Shown in pieces: positions 1 to 13,200 of a DNA stretch of 47,862 bases. The position numbers and the translations under genes were made by a program. How positions within the stretch are numbered: the first letter of the stretch is position 1; every line of letters begins with the position of its first letter. The notes below the pieces were generated by a model. That model did no database searches. It was not told where the DNA came from and saw nothing but the letters and a program-made list of their open reading frames with translations. This DNA is from Oehlia diaphana (lineage: Eukaryota > Glomeromycota > Glomeromycetes > Glomerales > Glomeraceae). The stretch covers positions 1 to 47,862 of the forward strand of contig QZLH01000998.1 in the NCBI GenBank assembly GCA_003833135.1. The letters run 5' to 3'.

Positions 1-59
<59 letters not shown>
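1..59. repeat. Poly-T run followed by poly-A
   Basis: The window opens with 47 consecutive T and then 12 A. Such homopolymers recur throughout this genome, but one this long at the edge may also mark an assembly end or gap. Confidence 0.95.
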
Positions 60-60
<1 letters not shown>

Positions 61-1260
61 TAAAATAAACAAAGAACCTAAAAAAAGCACCTTATCAAAG
101 AAAAATCAGTCAATGTGAACAAATTAGGCAAATTATTTCTTTTTTTTTACCTTAAAAAAAAAAAAGTCCTTTTTTTTAAATTGTATCCCACAATTTCGAA
201 CCTTCCTTCTATTTTATCACTATATATATATTTTTTGTAGATCGATGTGATCATTTAAAATCAGCCGGAGTTATGACATTATGGTATTAAAGATTTATGA
301 CGCAAACACGCAGTAATCAACAGCGCCATAATTATAACCTTATAACCTCCGTATAATTTTATAATCAAAATATAAAACTTTGTTAATTAGATTATTCAAT
401 TATTCACTTTATAAACTGGTACAAAAAATTTTTTTTAGCAAATTTCTAATTAGTAATTACTTTATTTCTTATTATGACGAATCTAGTATTTGCAACCACT
501 GATAATTACTACATTTCGAGATCAAACCTACGATACTACAACTTTCGGTGTAAAACTACCTTTAATTTTTTTCGTTTATATGTCATTCATTTAGAATGTA
601 GTCCAAAATCTTCATAATTCAAGCCAAATATAAACGAAATTAGAAGAAAGGGGAAGTTTCATTCTTTTGTATAAATGAAGGAACGTTTAATTAAAAGAAC
701 CATAATCATGTAAATGATCATCAAAATTGGGTATCGGGCTGACTGTAATATTAATCACGGCATAATTATGGAGCTTATAAGTAATCCGTAATGCCGTAAT
801 TCAAATACCGCAAAATAACGATTATGCGACACGAAAAAAGAAACCCATTGGATTATTTAACATATTTAACATATTTAACATATTTACAAATTACGGCATT
901 ATTGAATAATGTATTTATGATAATATATGGTATATTTAAAATGTAGAATTAATAATTCGGTAATTCCGACGACACGTATGTTAACGAGCGTTGTATTATT
1001 AATTAGTCATCAATTAATTGATTAAATCAAATAAATTTGATCTGATCAAGTGATCAAGTCACAATTCATTAATTGATTGATCGATTATAAATTTATAATA
1101 TTATTTATACATAATTATTTATTAACTTTCATTGTTTCGTCCTATGTATAGTTTTTATTCTTGCCAAAATTATGAAAAGCTTTTTTTTTTAAAAAAAAAT
1201 TCTTTTTTTATTAGTTAATAAATATTTTTATCACCAGGCTACTAATTGGTATTTAGGATT
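60..1260. other. AT-rich intergenic DNA, no gene seen
   Basis: No credible reading frame is visible. Short phrases such as TAATGCCGTAAT and GGCATAATTATGGAGC (735-810) resemble the MITE-like element at 31.6 kb, so worn element copies may be present. The three-fold CATATTTAA repeat at 858-884 is a short simple repeat. Confidence 0.6.
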
Positions 1261-1266
1261 TTTTCC

Positions 1267-1367
1267 GCCAGTTATAAACTGGCAAAAAAGTTATTTACTG
1301 ATCTAGTTTAGTTATAAATGGGTCATTATCCTTACCCATTTATATACTACTAGATCAGTAAATAACT
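1267..1367. repeat. Fold-back element: small hairpin plus long interrupted palindrome
   Basis: At 1267-1283 there is a perfect hairpin with 7-bp arms (GCCAGTT / AACTGGC) and a 3-nt loop. Directly after it, 1289-1323 pairs with 1334-1367. The outer 18 bp, AGTTATTTACTGATCTAG, match perfectly, then there is a short unpaired bulge, then 11 bp ending ATGGGT pair again around a 10-nt loop. An arm of about 34 bp with so few mismatches is far beyond chance in AT-rich DNA. It suggests a fold-back or MITE-type element or a structured RNA. Confidence 0.85.
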
Positions 1368-1369
1368 AA

Positions 1370-4040
1370 TACATATACGGTGAATAATAAAAATCATTAT
1401 TCGTTGTTCGTTGGTCGATTATTCGATTAATTATTATTAAGAAATCGATCAATTGACTTTAAAATCGATTTTTAGATGATAGTGGCTATGCGTGATCAAT
1501 TAATAAAAGAACAAAGAATAGGGAGTCATAAAAGTTATTTTATGATAAAAATATGTAAATATTAGGTATATTTAGTTTTTAAATCATAATAATCAAATTA
1601 TTAATTTTCACTGGTGCAAACATATGTGAAATATTTCAGAAAATATAATCACATAATTATTCATGTTTTTTTTCTCTCACGCACAAAAAAAAAAAAAAAT
1701 TGTCATAACTTTGTTAAGAATGCGACATCTGGTATTCTTTTTTCTTAAAAAAAAAAAGAATAAAAAAAAAAAAAAGAAAGAAAAATTATTAGTCTATGTG
1801 TAAATATATTTAGTATCCCTATCAAACCTATCAAAGAAAAAAAATAATCACTATAAACAAGTTAATTGTTTATTTGTTTATTTAATTATTAATTATTTAT
1901 TTACTAAAAAAAAATAAAATAGAATTTTAGAAGCGTAACATGAAATTTTTTTTTACTATTGTCCTGATGTCCCGATAAACGTCTCAATTAGTAATATTCA
2001 TATCGCATACACTATTTGTGGTCATCATATCATCAATACAATACATCTCTTAAAATAGCTCAAATGGACAAAACATAATAATATTTTTTTTTTTTTTGAT
2101 CTTTTTTTTTTTATCCCTTTTTGAATAAATCATAAATCATTTGAAACATGATGTATTCCACAGAAGTACTAAATAACTTGATACAAAACATTTGTTCCTC
2201 GATTTGTTTTTCACCTTTTTAACTACATCAATAGTTTACATAAAATCATAAAATAAAACTTTATAATCGATCGACGCCAAATAACGATTAAAATGGTTTG
2301 AAGCCGTCTTAACAGCTGATGTATGTTTGTAGTATTACAATTTACAACACCAATCAATTTCCTGTTATTATGTTTCCAAGATTGTTATTTTATATAAATA
2401 TTGATTTTTTTTGCTTCTCAAATTTATTATCCGTAAATATGCCATGGTTTTGTTTTCATTTGCGTTAAGATAAATTTTTAATCGTATTTATTCGTATTAT
2501 ACGTTATACTCGTTTTTCGTTATTCTTTATTCGTTTTTAAAAATTCGGATGTTGAATCTTTTAAGTTGCAAATGAAAATTTTAAACCATAACAACTATGC
2601 CAATTAAGCACGTAAGTGTAACACTTCTTGTATATATCTTGCTATTAAACGAATTATTTAAGTACTAAACCAAACCACTATGATGTTTGAAACTTCCATA
2701 AAAAAAACATTATTACAGGTTTTCTTATCTTCGTACAATATTCGTATTATTCGTATTTAACGTTATTCAGATATTATATTGCCGATATTAATATGGTAAT
2801 TATGAATTTTATTATATTGAAAATCAAATATAGATTTTTGATTAATTTTTAATTCTAAGGTATTATAAGAAAAGATAATTAAGGTCTCCTCGATCATTAA
2901 GAAAAGTAACATCATAAATGATTATTGAGAAAAATTAACTTCATAAACGATTATTTAAGAAAAGTAATATCATAGAAAACGAATTTAATTTCATGTCTTA
3001 AAAAAATTCGAAAACTTAAAATGATTATGAATGTCATTATCAAAATTATTTAACTTACGTTTTCATTAACGAAATTTTTTTTATTATTGTAGTGAATAGT
3101 CATGTCAAACTTCAAGTTATGATAATTGAAGTCTTAATGACGAGTATACATATATATTATATATATTTTACTCGTTAATTAATTACCAACTATTTTACAT
3201 TCATTAATAAACTTTTTTGGACGAGATGGTTTTGATTCCAATAATGACAATTTAAAATTAAATCTCTTTCTGAATGATATAATAATTTATTTTACTGTAT
3301 ATTTGGGTTAAATTAACAAATTTTCATTGTTACCTATTCATATCGACTATCATATTTTTATTATTACTATCATATTTTTTATTATTATTATCATATTTTA
3401 TTATTATTATTATTACCAGTTACGGGCACAGTATATGTGTTACAGAACTATTTGTGTTACAGTACGATCCGCTAGCATAGCTTCTATGATTGTTCGATGT
3501 TCTATTTTTAGGGATTGTTATACTACTAATCTCTTAATAACGATCCCGTGTTACATTACCTTAACATACATACATTGATTTTTTTTTTTTTTTTGGTCGC
3601 CACCGACATCAAATTTCAATCATTTTTGAAACGGCAATAAAACAATATATCAATATACTGACCAAATTATAAATAATATGGTCGTACATTTTTTTTTTTC
3701 TTTATTTATAAAATTTTAACACATGAAATTGGTTGGAAACAATAATAAATTTCTATTTTCACGATCGATATTTTACGATAAATTATGGTTTGAAATTATC
3801 ATTTTTTGACGTTCATAACGCTAATAATGTTAAGTTTACGATAATTGATCATTAATATAATATATAACATTTATTTTAAATTGTGCAAAAATTTATAAGA
3901 TTTATAAATTTATTAATATTGTAGATAAGAAATACCGTGTTTATTATATATCAGATAAAATGTACAATAGATAAAAATATATAATATATAATAAATAAAC
4001 GAAAGATAAAAATATATAACAGAATAAATAAATGACTGAT
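1370..4040. other. AT-rich intergenic DNA, no gene seen
   Basis: No coding signal is visible. Reading frames here are built from T-rich simple sequence, for example the imperfect TTATTA and CATATTT repeats at 3350-3418. A hairpin with 7-bp arms (ACGAGTA / TACTCGT) around an AT alternating loop lies at about 3139-3174. Confidence 0.6.
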
Positions 4041-4041
4041 A

Positions 4042-4137
4042 AAAATACTACATAAAATACTACACAAAATACTACATAAAATACTACATAAAATACTACA
4101 TAAAATATTTCTTAAAACACTACATAAAACACTACAT
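4042..4137. repeat. 12-bp minisatellite, eight units
   Basis: Eight head-to-tail units of AAAATACTACAT. Five are identical or nearly so, one has degenerated to AAAATATTTCTT, and the last two read AAAACACTACAT. The array ends 6 bp from the stop codon of the F-box gene, so it would be transcribed as part of that gene's 3' UTR. Confidence 0.95.
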
Positions 4138-4143
4138 AAAATC

Positions 4144-5664
4144 TCAACAAAATAAATAATTTAATTCATCAGGTGTAACAATATTAATTCCTTGATTCTT
4201 TAATATATCAATAATTTCTAATTCTTCTTTTATCCAACCATTACCATACTTCTTAATTCCAATTGTTTTTAAAGAATTATGAACATTTTGAAATTTACAT
4301 ACATTTAATAAATATTCTTTAGATGAAGAATTATTTTCTAAAGTAATAATCCAATATTTTAAATTAGCTTTACAATTATTAGTAAAATAAATAAAACTTT
4401 GTAAATCAATATTAAAATCAAAAAATAAACATTCAATATAAATTAAATAATTTCCAAAATTTTTAACTAATGAAGCCATATCAATTTCAAAATTTGATCC
4501 TATATATAAAACATTTAATAATGATAAATCACATATAAATGGAATTATTGAATCAGAAAATGTTCTTGCATAAAATCTTAAACAAAAATAATTAATATTT
4601 GGACAAGATTCTTTTACTATTTGAACTGCTTTTGTAGTAGCATTACTAAGAGTTAACTTTAATAATGATTCATTACAAAGATAATAAATTATTTCTTCTA
4701 TAAGATCTCCTACTTCACAATACCATAATTTAAATTTTTTAAGATATAATTTACTATTAGATAAAACTATACAATTATTAAACCCTTTACAATATAAAAA
4801 TTCTAGACATTCTAGATGTTTTAATTTTGGTATAAATGATAAACTAATTTGTTTGAAATCAACACTATCAAGTATTAATTCTTTTAAAGTTTCGGATCGA
4901 AATTCTAATTCCAAATTATATGTAATTCTTTCAGGACTATCAATATATAGGAATATTCTCTTTAATGGTTGCGATTTAATAATATCTAAATATTTTTTCA
5001 CAAATATACTCTTGATAGATTTAATCCATAACTCTAAATTAACGATACTATCACATGATTTAGGCACCATATCTAAAAATTTGGAAGTATTTTGACGTTT
5101 TCTATCACTACTTATTAATCCTAAATTAAATATCGTTAAAGATCTTAACCTTCTAATTCCAGGTTCATAATTTGTAAAAACGGAAAATTTTGGTAAATCA
5201 ACATAATTTTTTTGTGTTACATTGGCTTCGAATTCCTGAAACACTGTGTTTTTACGAAAAATCCTATTATATATTGCATTTACCAACTTTTGAACTTCAC
5301 AATCCAAATAATTACCATTTACATTTGATGATTCAATAGAGGTCCTAACATGTTCAACTAAACAATCATGATTAATTTTTTTGATAAATTCTACGTATGC
5401 AAATAAAGGAGGTTGAATATTTAAATTTATTGAACTAGGAATTAATGAAAGGAGTTCATCCTCATCGAAACATGATAGTATCGTGTTTATTAATGAACAG
5501 CTAGTAAATGTCGCAATTTGTTTGACGAAAGGATTTTGCCAAATTATAGGAATCACAACTCTACAATAATACCTATTGAGAAATAAACAATTGTATAATG
5601 CTGAATTATCAAGAAGATTGAGTATTTTTCTAAAACATTCGGCAGGTAAAATTGGGGAAGACAT
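4144..5664 (-). CDS. F-box/leucine-rich-repeat-like protein
   Basis: A 506-residue intronless reading frame. The N-terminus is a typical fungal F-box: LPAECFRKILNLL at residues 6-18, then LFLNRYYCRVVIPIIWQNP at about 28-46, the helix pattern that binds Skp1 in SCF ubiquitin ligases. The rest is leucine- and isoleucine-rich with irregular LRR-like segments, such as LKELILDSVDF and LKHLECLEFLYCKG around residues 265-300, which in this family recognise the substrate. No signal peptide or membrane segment is visible. The first ATG fits the family start and is preceded by an A/T-rich leader. The architecture matches the large F-box expansion known in Rhizophagus-type fungi, and the target cannot be inferred. 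The frame is long and unbroken in 25% GC DNA, so it is very probably functional. Confidence 0.92.
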   Translation of the reverse strand: MSSPILPAECFRKILNLLDNSALYNCLFLNRYYCRVVIPIIWQNPFVKQIATFTSCSLINTILSCFDEDELLSLIPSSINLNIQPPLFAYVEFIKKINHDCLVEHVRTSIESSNVNGNYLDCEVQKLVNAIYNRIFRKNTVFQEFEANVTQKNYVDLPKFSVFTNYEPGIRRLRSLTIFNLGLISSDRKRQNTSKFLDMVPKSCDSIVNLELWIKSIKSIFVKKYLDIIKSQPLKRIFLYIDSPERITYNLELEFRSETLKELILDSVDFKQISLSFIPKLKHLECLEFLYCKGFNNCIVLSNSKLYLKKFKLWYCEVGDLIEEIIYYLCNESLLKLTLSNATTKAVQIVKESCPNINYFCLRFYARTFSDSIIPFICDLSLLNVLYIGSNFEIDMASLVKNFGNYLIYIECLFFDFNIDLQSFIYFTNNCKANLKYWIITLENNSSSKEYLLNVCKFQNVHNSLKTIGIKKYGNGWIKEELEIIDILKNQGINIVTPDELNYLFC

Positions 5665-5689
5665 AATTTCTTTTTTTTTTTTAAAAAAA

Positions 5690-7540
5690 ACAATAGGGAT
5701 GAAGAACTGAACGAGATGAAGAATGAGATAAAGAATATGATCGACTTTTTTATAACGTTTAGGGTTGTACCAGAGTTTCCTAAACCAAAAAAGTTAAATT
5801 CTAACCTGAAAAGTTACATTTTGTTGATCAATGTCAAAATAATTTAACGGAATGTTATCCCCTCATACAAATGTTTGTTTGTCAAAAGAATATGCAGGGG
5901 GGCTTGATCCTGTGTATCTATGTTACAAATAAACTAATCGTATTGTTTTTTCCGTTTAGGATAATTGAAATAATTTATAGATTGGGAATTGGGACCGAAT
6001 TTATTCATATACAGTATTATCGCGAATGTTTGTTCCAATCTCAGAATATTTAGGTGAATACATTTAATAATAATAAAATGGTAAGTCATAGTAGAATTAA
6101 TATCTAGAAATTTCTACTGATTAAAGTATAAAATCAATTCAAGTTCATATCATGTAATTACGTGTAAATAAAATCGGTTCACAAGGACCTCCGCCGGGGA
6201 AAAGTAAATATAATAGTAATCTCTGGCAGATTTATTGATATTGTAGCTTTTTTCTTTTAATTGATTTATAACCCCGTCGATGGTTATGTCATGATGTTTT
6301 TGTTGCCTGACGGTGCGGTGTTCTTTATCATAACTATTGTAGTATATATTTAATATATTATAATAGATATACTGTACATACGTTAGATATACATATACTG
6401 TATATTCGTTATTTTAAAAGATAATAATAAATAATAAAAAATATTCTATGCAACGACCCTAATACGATAAGTTTATTGGATTCTTTAATATTCGGTTTAA
6501 AGCTCAGCTGAAAACGATTAAACGATTAAGGTTAACCGGTGAATTTTATCTGGTTCTAATATTAGGGCATGAAGATTACGATAATATTACATAACCGAAC
6601 GTTACGCCAACGAAATTACGAATTTTATAAAAAGGAAATTGATTGTTTTCTTTGTATATTTCTTAATAGTTATTAAGGAGTTCAATAGATGTTTCAAACG
6701 ACAACTTTTGGTATTTCATTACTTTATACATCAATAAATGAAAAGAATGGGTCGTACCACCTAAATTGATTGGATTATTGAAGACAAAGAAAAATAAATT
6801 AATTAATTTATAAATATAATAATAAAAAATACACATACTATACATATATACATACATACATTACTTATTTATTTATTTATTTGTAATCAATTAATAACGA
6901 TGAATGCACACAGAAAAAATAATTATCCATATTTTTAAAATCGAATAAACAAGATAAATTCTTTTTTTGTATAAATTATTTTCTATATAAATTATAAACT
7001 TGGTAATTGAATTCTAGAAAGAAGTAATGTTCCTCAAAAATTTTTTTTTTTAAGTTGTACTAATAAATTGGTAATGATCATTTTGTAACACTTTATATAC
7101 ATTTGATTTGGGGATTTAAAGTTTAGGTTTAAGAAAAAAATAATAAAAATAAAAATAAAAATAAAAAAAAAAAATTAAAAGAATTATATTGGAAAGGCTC
7201 CTGTGAAAACACAAATTTTTAATATTGTTTTTATATTAAAAATAAATTGATTTTTAAATTTGATATTATTTTTATTCTTCATTTTTTATTGATTGGTAAA
7301 ATTTTTTTTTTGGTCATTTCATTGATTTACCGATTTACCATGATGCTAACAAATTTGATTTCATTGATAACTCAATAAACCAATAATATTTATGGAATAT
7401 ATCGGCTAAATTAAAAAGATTATTAAGTTGTAAATATTTGTAAACAATTCGGAATTATTGATATTTAGATAATGAAAATCATGAACTAATCGGTTAATCT
7501 CTCTCTCTTTTTTAACAAATTTTTATGCTATCTCAATTTT
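5690..7540. other. Intergenic DNA upstream of the F-box gene, no gene seen
   Basis: The first few hundred bases are the likely promoter of the F-box gene, with poly-T/A blocks just before its ATG. The rest is AT-rich with short microsatellites (CATA and TTTA runs near 6845-6885, an AAAAT run near 7138-7175). Short open frames here lack any recognisable protein character. Confidence 0.55.
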
Positions 7541-7546
7541 ATCCCA

Positions 7547-7640
7547 ATTTTCCAACGTTCATTTTTCCAACGTTCATTTTTTTCAACGTTTGTTTATCCA
7601 AAGTTCGTTTTTCCAACGTTTGTTTTTCAACGTTCGTTTT
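7547..7640. repeat. Degenerate 15-bp minisatellite (TTCCAACGTTCRTTT)
   Basis: Six or seven imperfect units of TTTTTCCAACGTTCG type lie in tandem. Because the unit is a multiple of three, the minus strand stays open and would read repeats such as TLEKR, TLDKQ and MNVGK. This gives an 80-codon frame (7539-7781) with no other gene-like feature, so I do not call it a gene. Confidence 0.75.
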
Positions 7641-9116
7641 TTCAAAATAATAGACCAAATTATTATTATTATTTTTATTTTTTCGTTTAAGTTCAGTCTC
7701 ATATTTCTTATATTGCGCAAATATTATTTTATTTTCACTTTGAAATATTTCCCAACATGAGATCATCATAATCTTATCCAATTCTGTCTCCTAAAAGTTA
7801 CTCATTTTTATAAAAAATTACACGTGAACTCAAAATTTTCTTGCACGCTTGGGAAAATGTGATATGAACCGTATTTTTGACGATCACCCCTTTTTGAAAT
7901 CGACGTAACTCTGAGACCCTAGCCATAAGGATTGTAAGGATTGTAAATTTAGAAATCTACTAGTAGTGGTATCATAAATATTATTTAAAATAACTCAACG
8001 CCGCTTGCTGCAATATAATAATGAATTTTTAAATAAACGATATACAATATTTATTATTTTATTTTATTTATTTTATTTGTGGCAGAAACGATAAAAGATA
8101 TATTTTATTACAAAAAAAAAATTTTTTCCGGTTAAATTATCTGGTATAGTACCGTTTCACAATTCACGGGACGTTCGGCAAATATTGTTGCCGAGTCAAA
8201 GACTGTGGTCACGTGATATATATTTGAATACAATAAATAGTTATTGCATCAGTCACGCAAGATCATGCTATTATTATAAGAGTATTAAAAAGTATAACTA
8301 AACTGCAAAACTTATTTAAGGATTAATTTGTAGTCATATTTAACCGATAAAAAAAAAATCAATTATTTAGCCATTAATAAATAGTTATTGGTCAGTTTAT
8401 TAGGATCATGCTGATTTTGACGGACTGATATTTTTTGATATCAGATGGTGAATATTTTTTTAGTCCTCTGACTCCTCTCATTGTAAATTTTGTTTTTAAG
8501 GTAATGTTATTTCTTTCATTTTGTTTTGTTTTATAATTTGCATTTATTTTTATTTTATTTTATTTTATTTTATGGTTGATATAATATTTTTTAGTGAAAC
8601 TTAGGATAAGATTGTTCTTTAAATCATATATGTACAGGTTGAGTATACGCATGAATGGGTTATGTAGACTTATTGTAATTATACAAAGAGCGAGACTTGA
8701 ACCAGAAAAAATGTTATAATACACGCAAAACTGAATTTCTAACGAAAATGACTTTATATTCTTTCCAGATCAAATTGTACTTTTCACAAATTACGGTCAC
8801 GATATTAAAATTTTTTATTTATTGAAATCGAATGGTTTGAGTGCGTTGTGCACTGGTACAGAATTAGTAGATAATTGGAATTTTTTTTTAATACAAGTTT
8901 GAAAACAAATGTATTTGACGAATACATAAAATTTCTTTATTTATAACATATAATAAAATATAAATTTAAATAACAAATACATAATATAAAAAAATATCAT
9001 AAATTTAAATAACAAATACGTAATATATACGTAATATAAAAAAATGAAAATAATCAAAAAAAAATGTTAACAAAAAAAAATTGTATGTTAAATAAACAAT
9101 TTCAATTAAACAAAAT
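7641..9116. other. Intergenic DNA, no gene seen
   Basis: AT-rich with an ATTTT microsatellite at about 8544-8573. A slightly GC-richer patch at 8140-8220 contains a CACGTG hexamer and could be the worn end of an element, but no partner repeat was found. Confidence 0.55.
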
Positions 9117-9932
9117 TCAAAGCCTGGATTTTGTATTATGATTGTTTCCTTTATGGAATTTATTATTAAGGAACCCATCTTTACGGAGTTTATTTACTTT
9201 GTTAATGAACTCTTTACTCTGGAATCTATGACGGAACTTTTCGAACTCTTCTTTATGGAATTCATTAAGGAACTCTGCGAGTTCTGCGAATGATTTGTTT
9301 TTAATAAATTCTTGTATCTAAAGATTAAATTTTAAAATTAATATGTGTAATTTATTTATGAAGTTAAGGAAAAATTAAACACCTACTTTACTTGCGGAAG
9401 CTTCATCTAATTTAGTCATTTTCGGACGTTGGTCATAATTTAACGATTCAAATGTTTCTTTTAGCGCTTTTTTAATAATGTCGTCCCCTGACTCTCCTCC
9501 TTCAACAACCGTTGATTCAGTAATATATATTGTTTCATCTCCCTCTACCTTCACCTCTGTAGCCGTTTCTTGTAGGTGCTTAAGGAGTTCAGCAAATTTT
9601 GGGTCTTTGTGAGAGTTTCCACAGAAATGAGATGTTTTTTTTACATATTTAACGTATGGATGCTTTGCATCTCTTAAATGATTGAAATTGAATGGATGTT
9701 TTCCATGGTTGATGTGGTTCGGGTACTTTCCAAAAATTGAACCAGGTATTTTTAATGTCGGATGCTTAATATGTTTCATCTGTTCAGGAATGAATTCTTT
9801 GCTAAAGAAATCAAATGGGTTTATGGGACCGATGTTTTCGAATACAGGTTTACCATCCCGCACTAACACGATAGCGTTATTATTATTTTGAATGAAGGCA
9901 GATTCAAGTCCCTTGTTGGTATTGGTAGACAT
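9117..9932 (-). CDS. Two-exon hypothetical protein, His/Lys-rich, 248 residues
   Basis: Exon 1 spans 9387-9932 (182 codons). It is followed by a 69-bp phase-0 intron (9318-9386) with donor GTAGGT and acceptor CTTTAG, and exon 2 runs 9117-9317 (66 codons plus stop). Without splicing the frame ends three codons into the intron. Exon 2 continues with protein-like sequence starting IQEFIKNKSFAELAEFL, which supports the model. The protein has a central His-, Lys- and Pro-rich stretch (KHPTLKIPG, NHINHGKHPFNFNH, KHPYVKYVKK at about 55-95), an acidic segment rich in V, E and T at about 125-155, and a charged helical C-terminus of coiled-coil character. No signal peptide, membrane segment or known catalytic motif is seen. 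I do not recognise the family. It stands alone, transcribed away from the repeat array at 10.2 kb. Confidence 0.8.
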
Positions 9933-10234
9933 ATTAAATGAATTTTACGTTATTAATTTATGGGAATGAAATTTTATTATTTAAGTAATTTATTTTATTT
10001 TATTTTTCTTGAAATAAAATTTTTTACGCTAAAATTGAGGGATTAAATAACTAATTTTTTTTTGTTAAATTAATTAAGAAACTGATACAACTTCAAAAAA
10101 AAAAAAATTTTTATCAGCCAATTCTATCTTTGTGGGCTTTGACAACAATATGGATGTGATGTACGACATGTTTTTTATCAATAATTTGTAATAAATCCAA
10201 AATAGGGTTTTTTTAGAAAAATATTTCATATGAA

Positions 10235-13200
10235 ACCATCTTGATCTATGAATAAATGTGTTACTAAAATACTAAAATAAATATATTCTCTTTATCATCA
10301 GATCAAAAAAACAAAAGAAGCTTTTTTTTTTTGAAATCATCTTTCAAAAAAATCTTTTTTTGTATTGATTATTTTTTCTTTAATAAGATGATAAAATGCT
10401 TTAATTAGGTTATCAAAAAAAGAATGTTTCAAAGTAAACAAAAAGTTACCAGATGACCAATTTTAAGACGTAAATATGCGTAATAATATCATATAGAACC
10501 TGATGAAACAAGTATAGTTTTTACACCATTTTACTGTGGATAACAAAAAATTTTTTTTTATTGTATAATTAATTGATATGATCACGATAATTTTTTTTTA
10601 AATTAAAAAAATTTAAAATAAATAAAATAAATACAATAAAAATAAAATAACTAAAATAAATAAATAAATAAATACAATAAATATATGGCATAAACAAAGA
10701 TGCATTATCTGAAAGAGTTGTTACATACAATATTACTTTATAAAGTCATTTATTGATCGAAAAAAGGTAAATTTTTTGACACAGCCATCAAGACCTTATC
10801 TGTGACAATTACATATTTTTATTGTATGGCGATCATGTTTTTTAAAAATTTCAAACTCCGTGTGAAACAACGATTTAGCCGTTCATATTGAAGGAAAAAA
10901 ACTTATTTCATGTCATGTTTTTAAAATATATAATATAAATGTTGGCGTAATAAAAATTTCTAACCTTATTTATACTGTATTACATTCACCTAAAATTCTT
11001 TTGTTTTGAATGATGAGACCATCCTAAGTTATTTTAAAAAAATAAGAAATAGAAATTAAATAATTATATATAAAATAATCGGAGAAAAGTAATTTATTTT
11101 AACAGACTTCTATTCATCAAGAAATCACCAATGACATCGCTAACATTTGTAGGGTTTATCTTGTTGAAATATAATAAAATTCTATAAAATTCCAACTTTC
11201 TATTTGATAATCTATGAATGAAAGAATGTGTTACTAACAATTAATATTTAGTTTAGAGAAGTTAAAGTGTGTAGATGTGTATTCACTTTATCATCGAAAT
11301 CAGCTTATTTTGGATAACAAAATGAGCTTATTTTGGTTAAAAAAAAAAACAAAAGATGTTCTTTTTTTTTTGAAATAATCTATTAGAACTTTTTGTATTG
11401 GTTATTTTTCTTTGATAAGATGATAAAATGCTATATTTAGGCTACAAAAAAGAAAGCTTCTAAATAAAAGATACCAGATGACCAAATTTTGAAACGTAAA
11501 TATGCATAGTAAAATCAATAATGGACCTGATGTAACAAGTATAGTTTTTACGCCATTTACTGTGGATAGCAGAAATTTTTTTTTATTGTATAGTTAATTA
11601 ATATGATTTCGATAATTTTAATTTTTATTTTTTTTAAAAAAAAAAATTTTAATAAATAAAATATTACAATAAATATAATTTTATAATAACGACATAAAAA
11701 TAATTTATTATTTGAGAGATGTCATTATCTGCATTATCTGATAGTGTTGTTGCATATAATATCGATTTATATAGTTATTTATGGTCTTATCATAGCTATC
11801 AGACCTTATCTAAGATCTGCCAATTCCAATTATTGATTACATATTTTCATTGTATGGCGATCGTATGTTTTTTTTAGCCTAGTAGAAAATTTCAAACTCC
11901 GTGTGAAAACTTTAATAGTCACAATATCACTATTTTAAGTTTATCATGGTTAGCCGTACATGTTTGTGGGAAAAAAAAAATTTATTTCATAATTACAGTA
12001 TATTAAAACGTATATTATATTATGCTGGCGTAGTAATTTATTTATACTGTATTACACGAACTTAAAAAATTCTTTGTTCGGAACCACCATTTATTTAATT
12101 TATTTAAAAAAAAAATAAGAAATAGAGGTAATTATAATAATGATAAATTTTTTTTTTGTTTCAACGGACTTCTATTCGATAACATTTGTAGAATTTATCT
12201 TGTTGAAACATAAAATTCTATAAAATTTCTTTTTTTCTATTGATTATCTATGGATGAAAGAATGTGTTACTAACAATTAATATTTAGTTTAGAGAAGTTA
12301 AAGTGCGTAGTATTGTATTCACTTTATCATCGAAATCAGCTTATTTTGGTTAAAAAAAAAATAACAAAATGAGCTGCTTATTTTGGTTAATAAAAAAACA
12401 AAAGAAGTTCTTTTTTTTTTGAAATCTTTTTTGTATTGGTTGTTTTTCTTTGATAAAATGATAAAATGCTTTATTTAGGCTACAAAAAAGAATACTTCTG
12501 ACACCAGATGACCAAATCTTGAAACGTAAATATGTATAATAAAATCAATAATGAAATATATTACAATAAAATATAATTTTATAATAACGTCATAAAAATA
12601 ATTTATTATTTCCTACTTTAACAGAGATGTCAATATCTGCATTATCTGAAAGTGTTGTTGCATATAATATCGATTTATATAGTCATTTATGGTCTAATGA
12701 ATCGAAAAAGGTAAATTTTATGTTATTATGTTACAAACTATCATAGCTATATCAGACCTCATCTAAGACAATTCTTGATTAGATATTTTCATTGCATGGC
12801 GATCGTATGTTTTTTTAGTCTAGTAGAAAATTTCAAACTCCGTGTGAAATGACGAAAAAAACTTCAATAGTCAAAATATCACTATTTTAAGTTTATCATG
12901 GTTGGCCGTTCATGTTCGTGGGAAAAAAACATTATTTCATGATTATCAGTTATATTAAAACGTATATTGTATTATGTTGGCGTAGTAAAAAATTCTAACC
13001 ATATTTTATACTGTATTACGCTAACTTAAAATTCTTGTTCGGGAACCACCATTTATTTAAATTATTTTAAAGAAAATAAGAAATAGAGATAACTATAATA
13101 ATATAAAATAATTAGAGCGAAATAATTTTTTTTTTATTTCAATAGACTTCTATTCATCGAGAAACCATCAATGATAGCGCTAACATTTGTAGAATTTATC

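Noticed and set aside
3327..3578. 83-codon open frame on the plus strand
   Set aside because: Its N-terminal half is translated TTATTA/CATATTT simple repeat (runs of I, F and Y) and there is no motif or splice context.
7539..7781. 80-codon open frame on the minus strand with repeated TLEK/MNVGK
   Set aside because: Kept open only by a minisatellite whose unit is a multiple of three; nothing gene-like around it.
9682..9891. 69-codon plus-strand frame
   Set aside because: Shadow of exon 1 of the gene on the minus strand.
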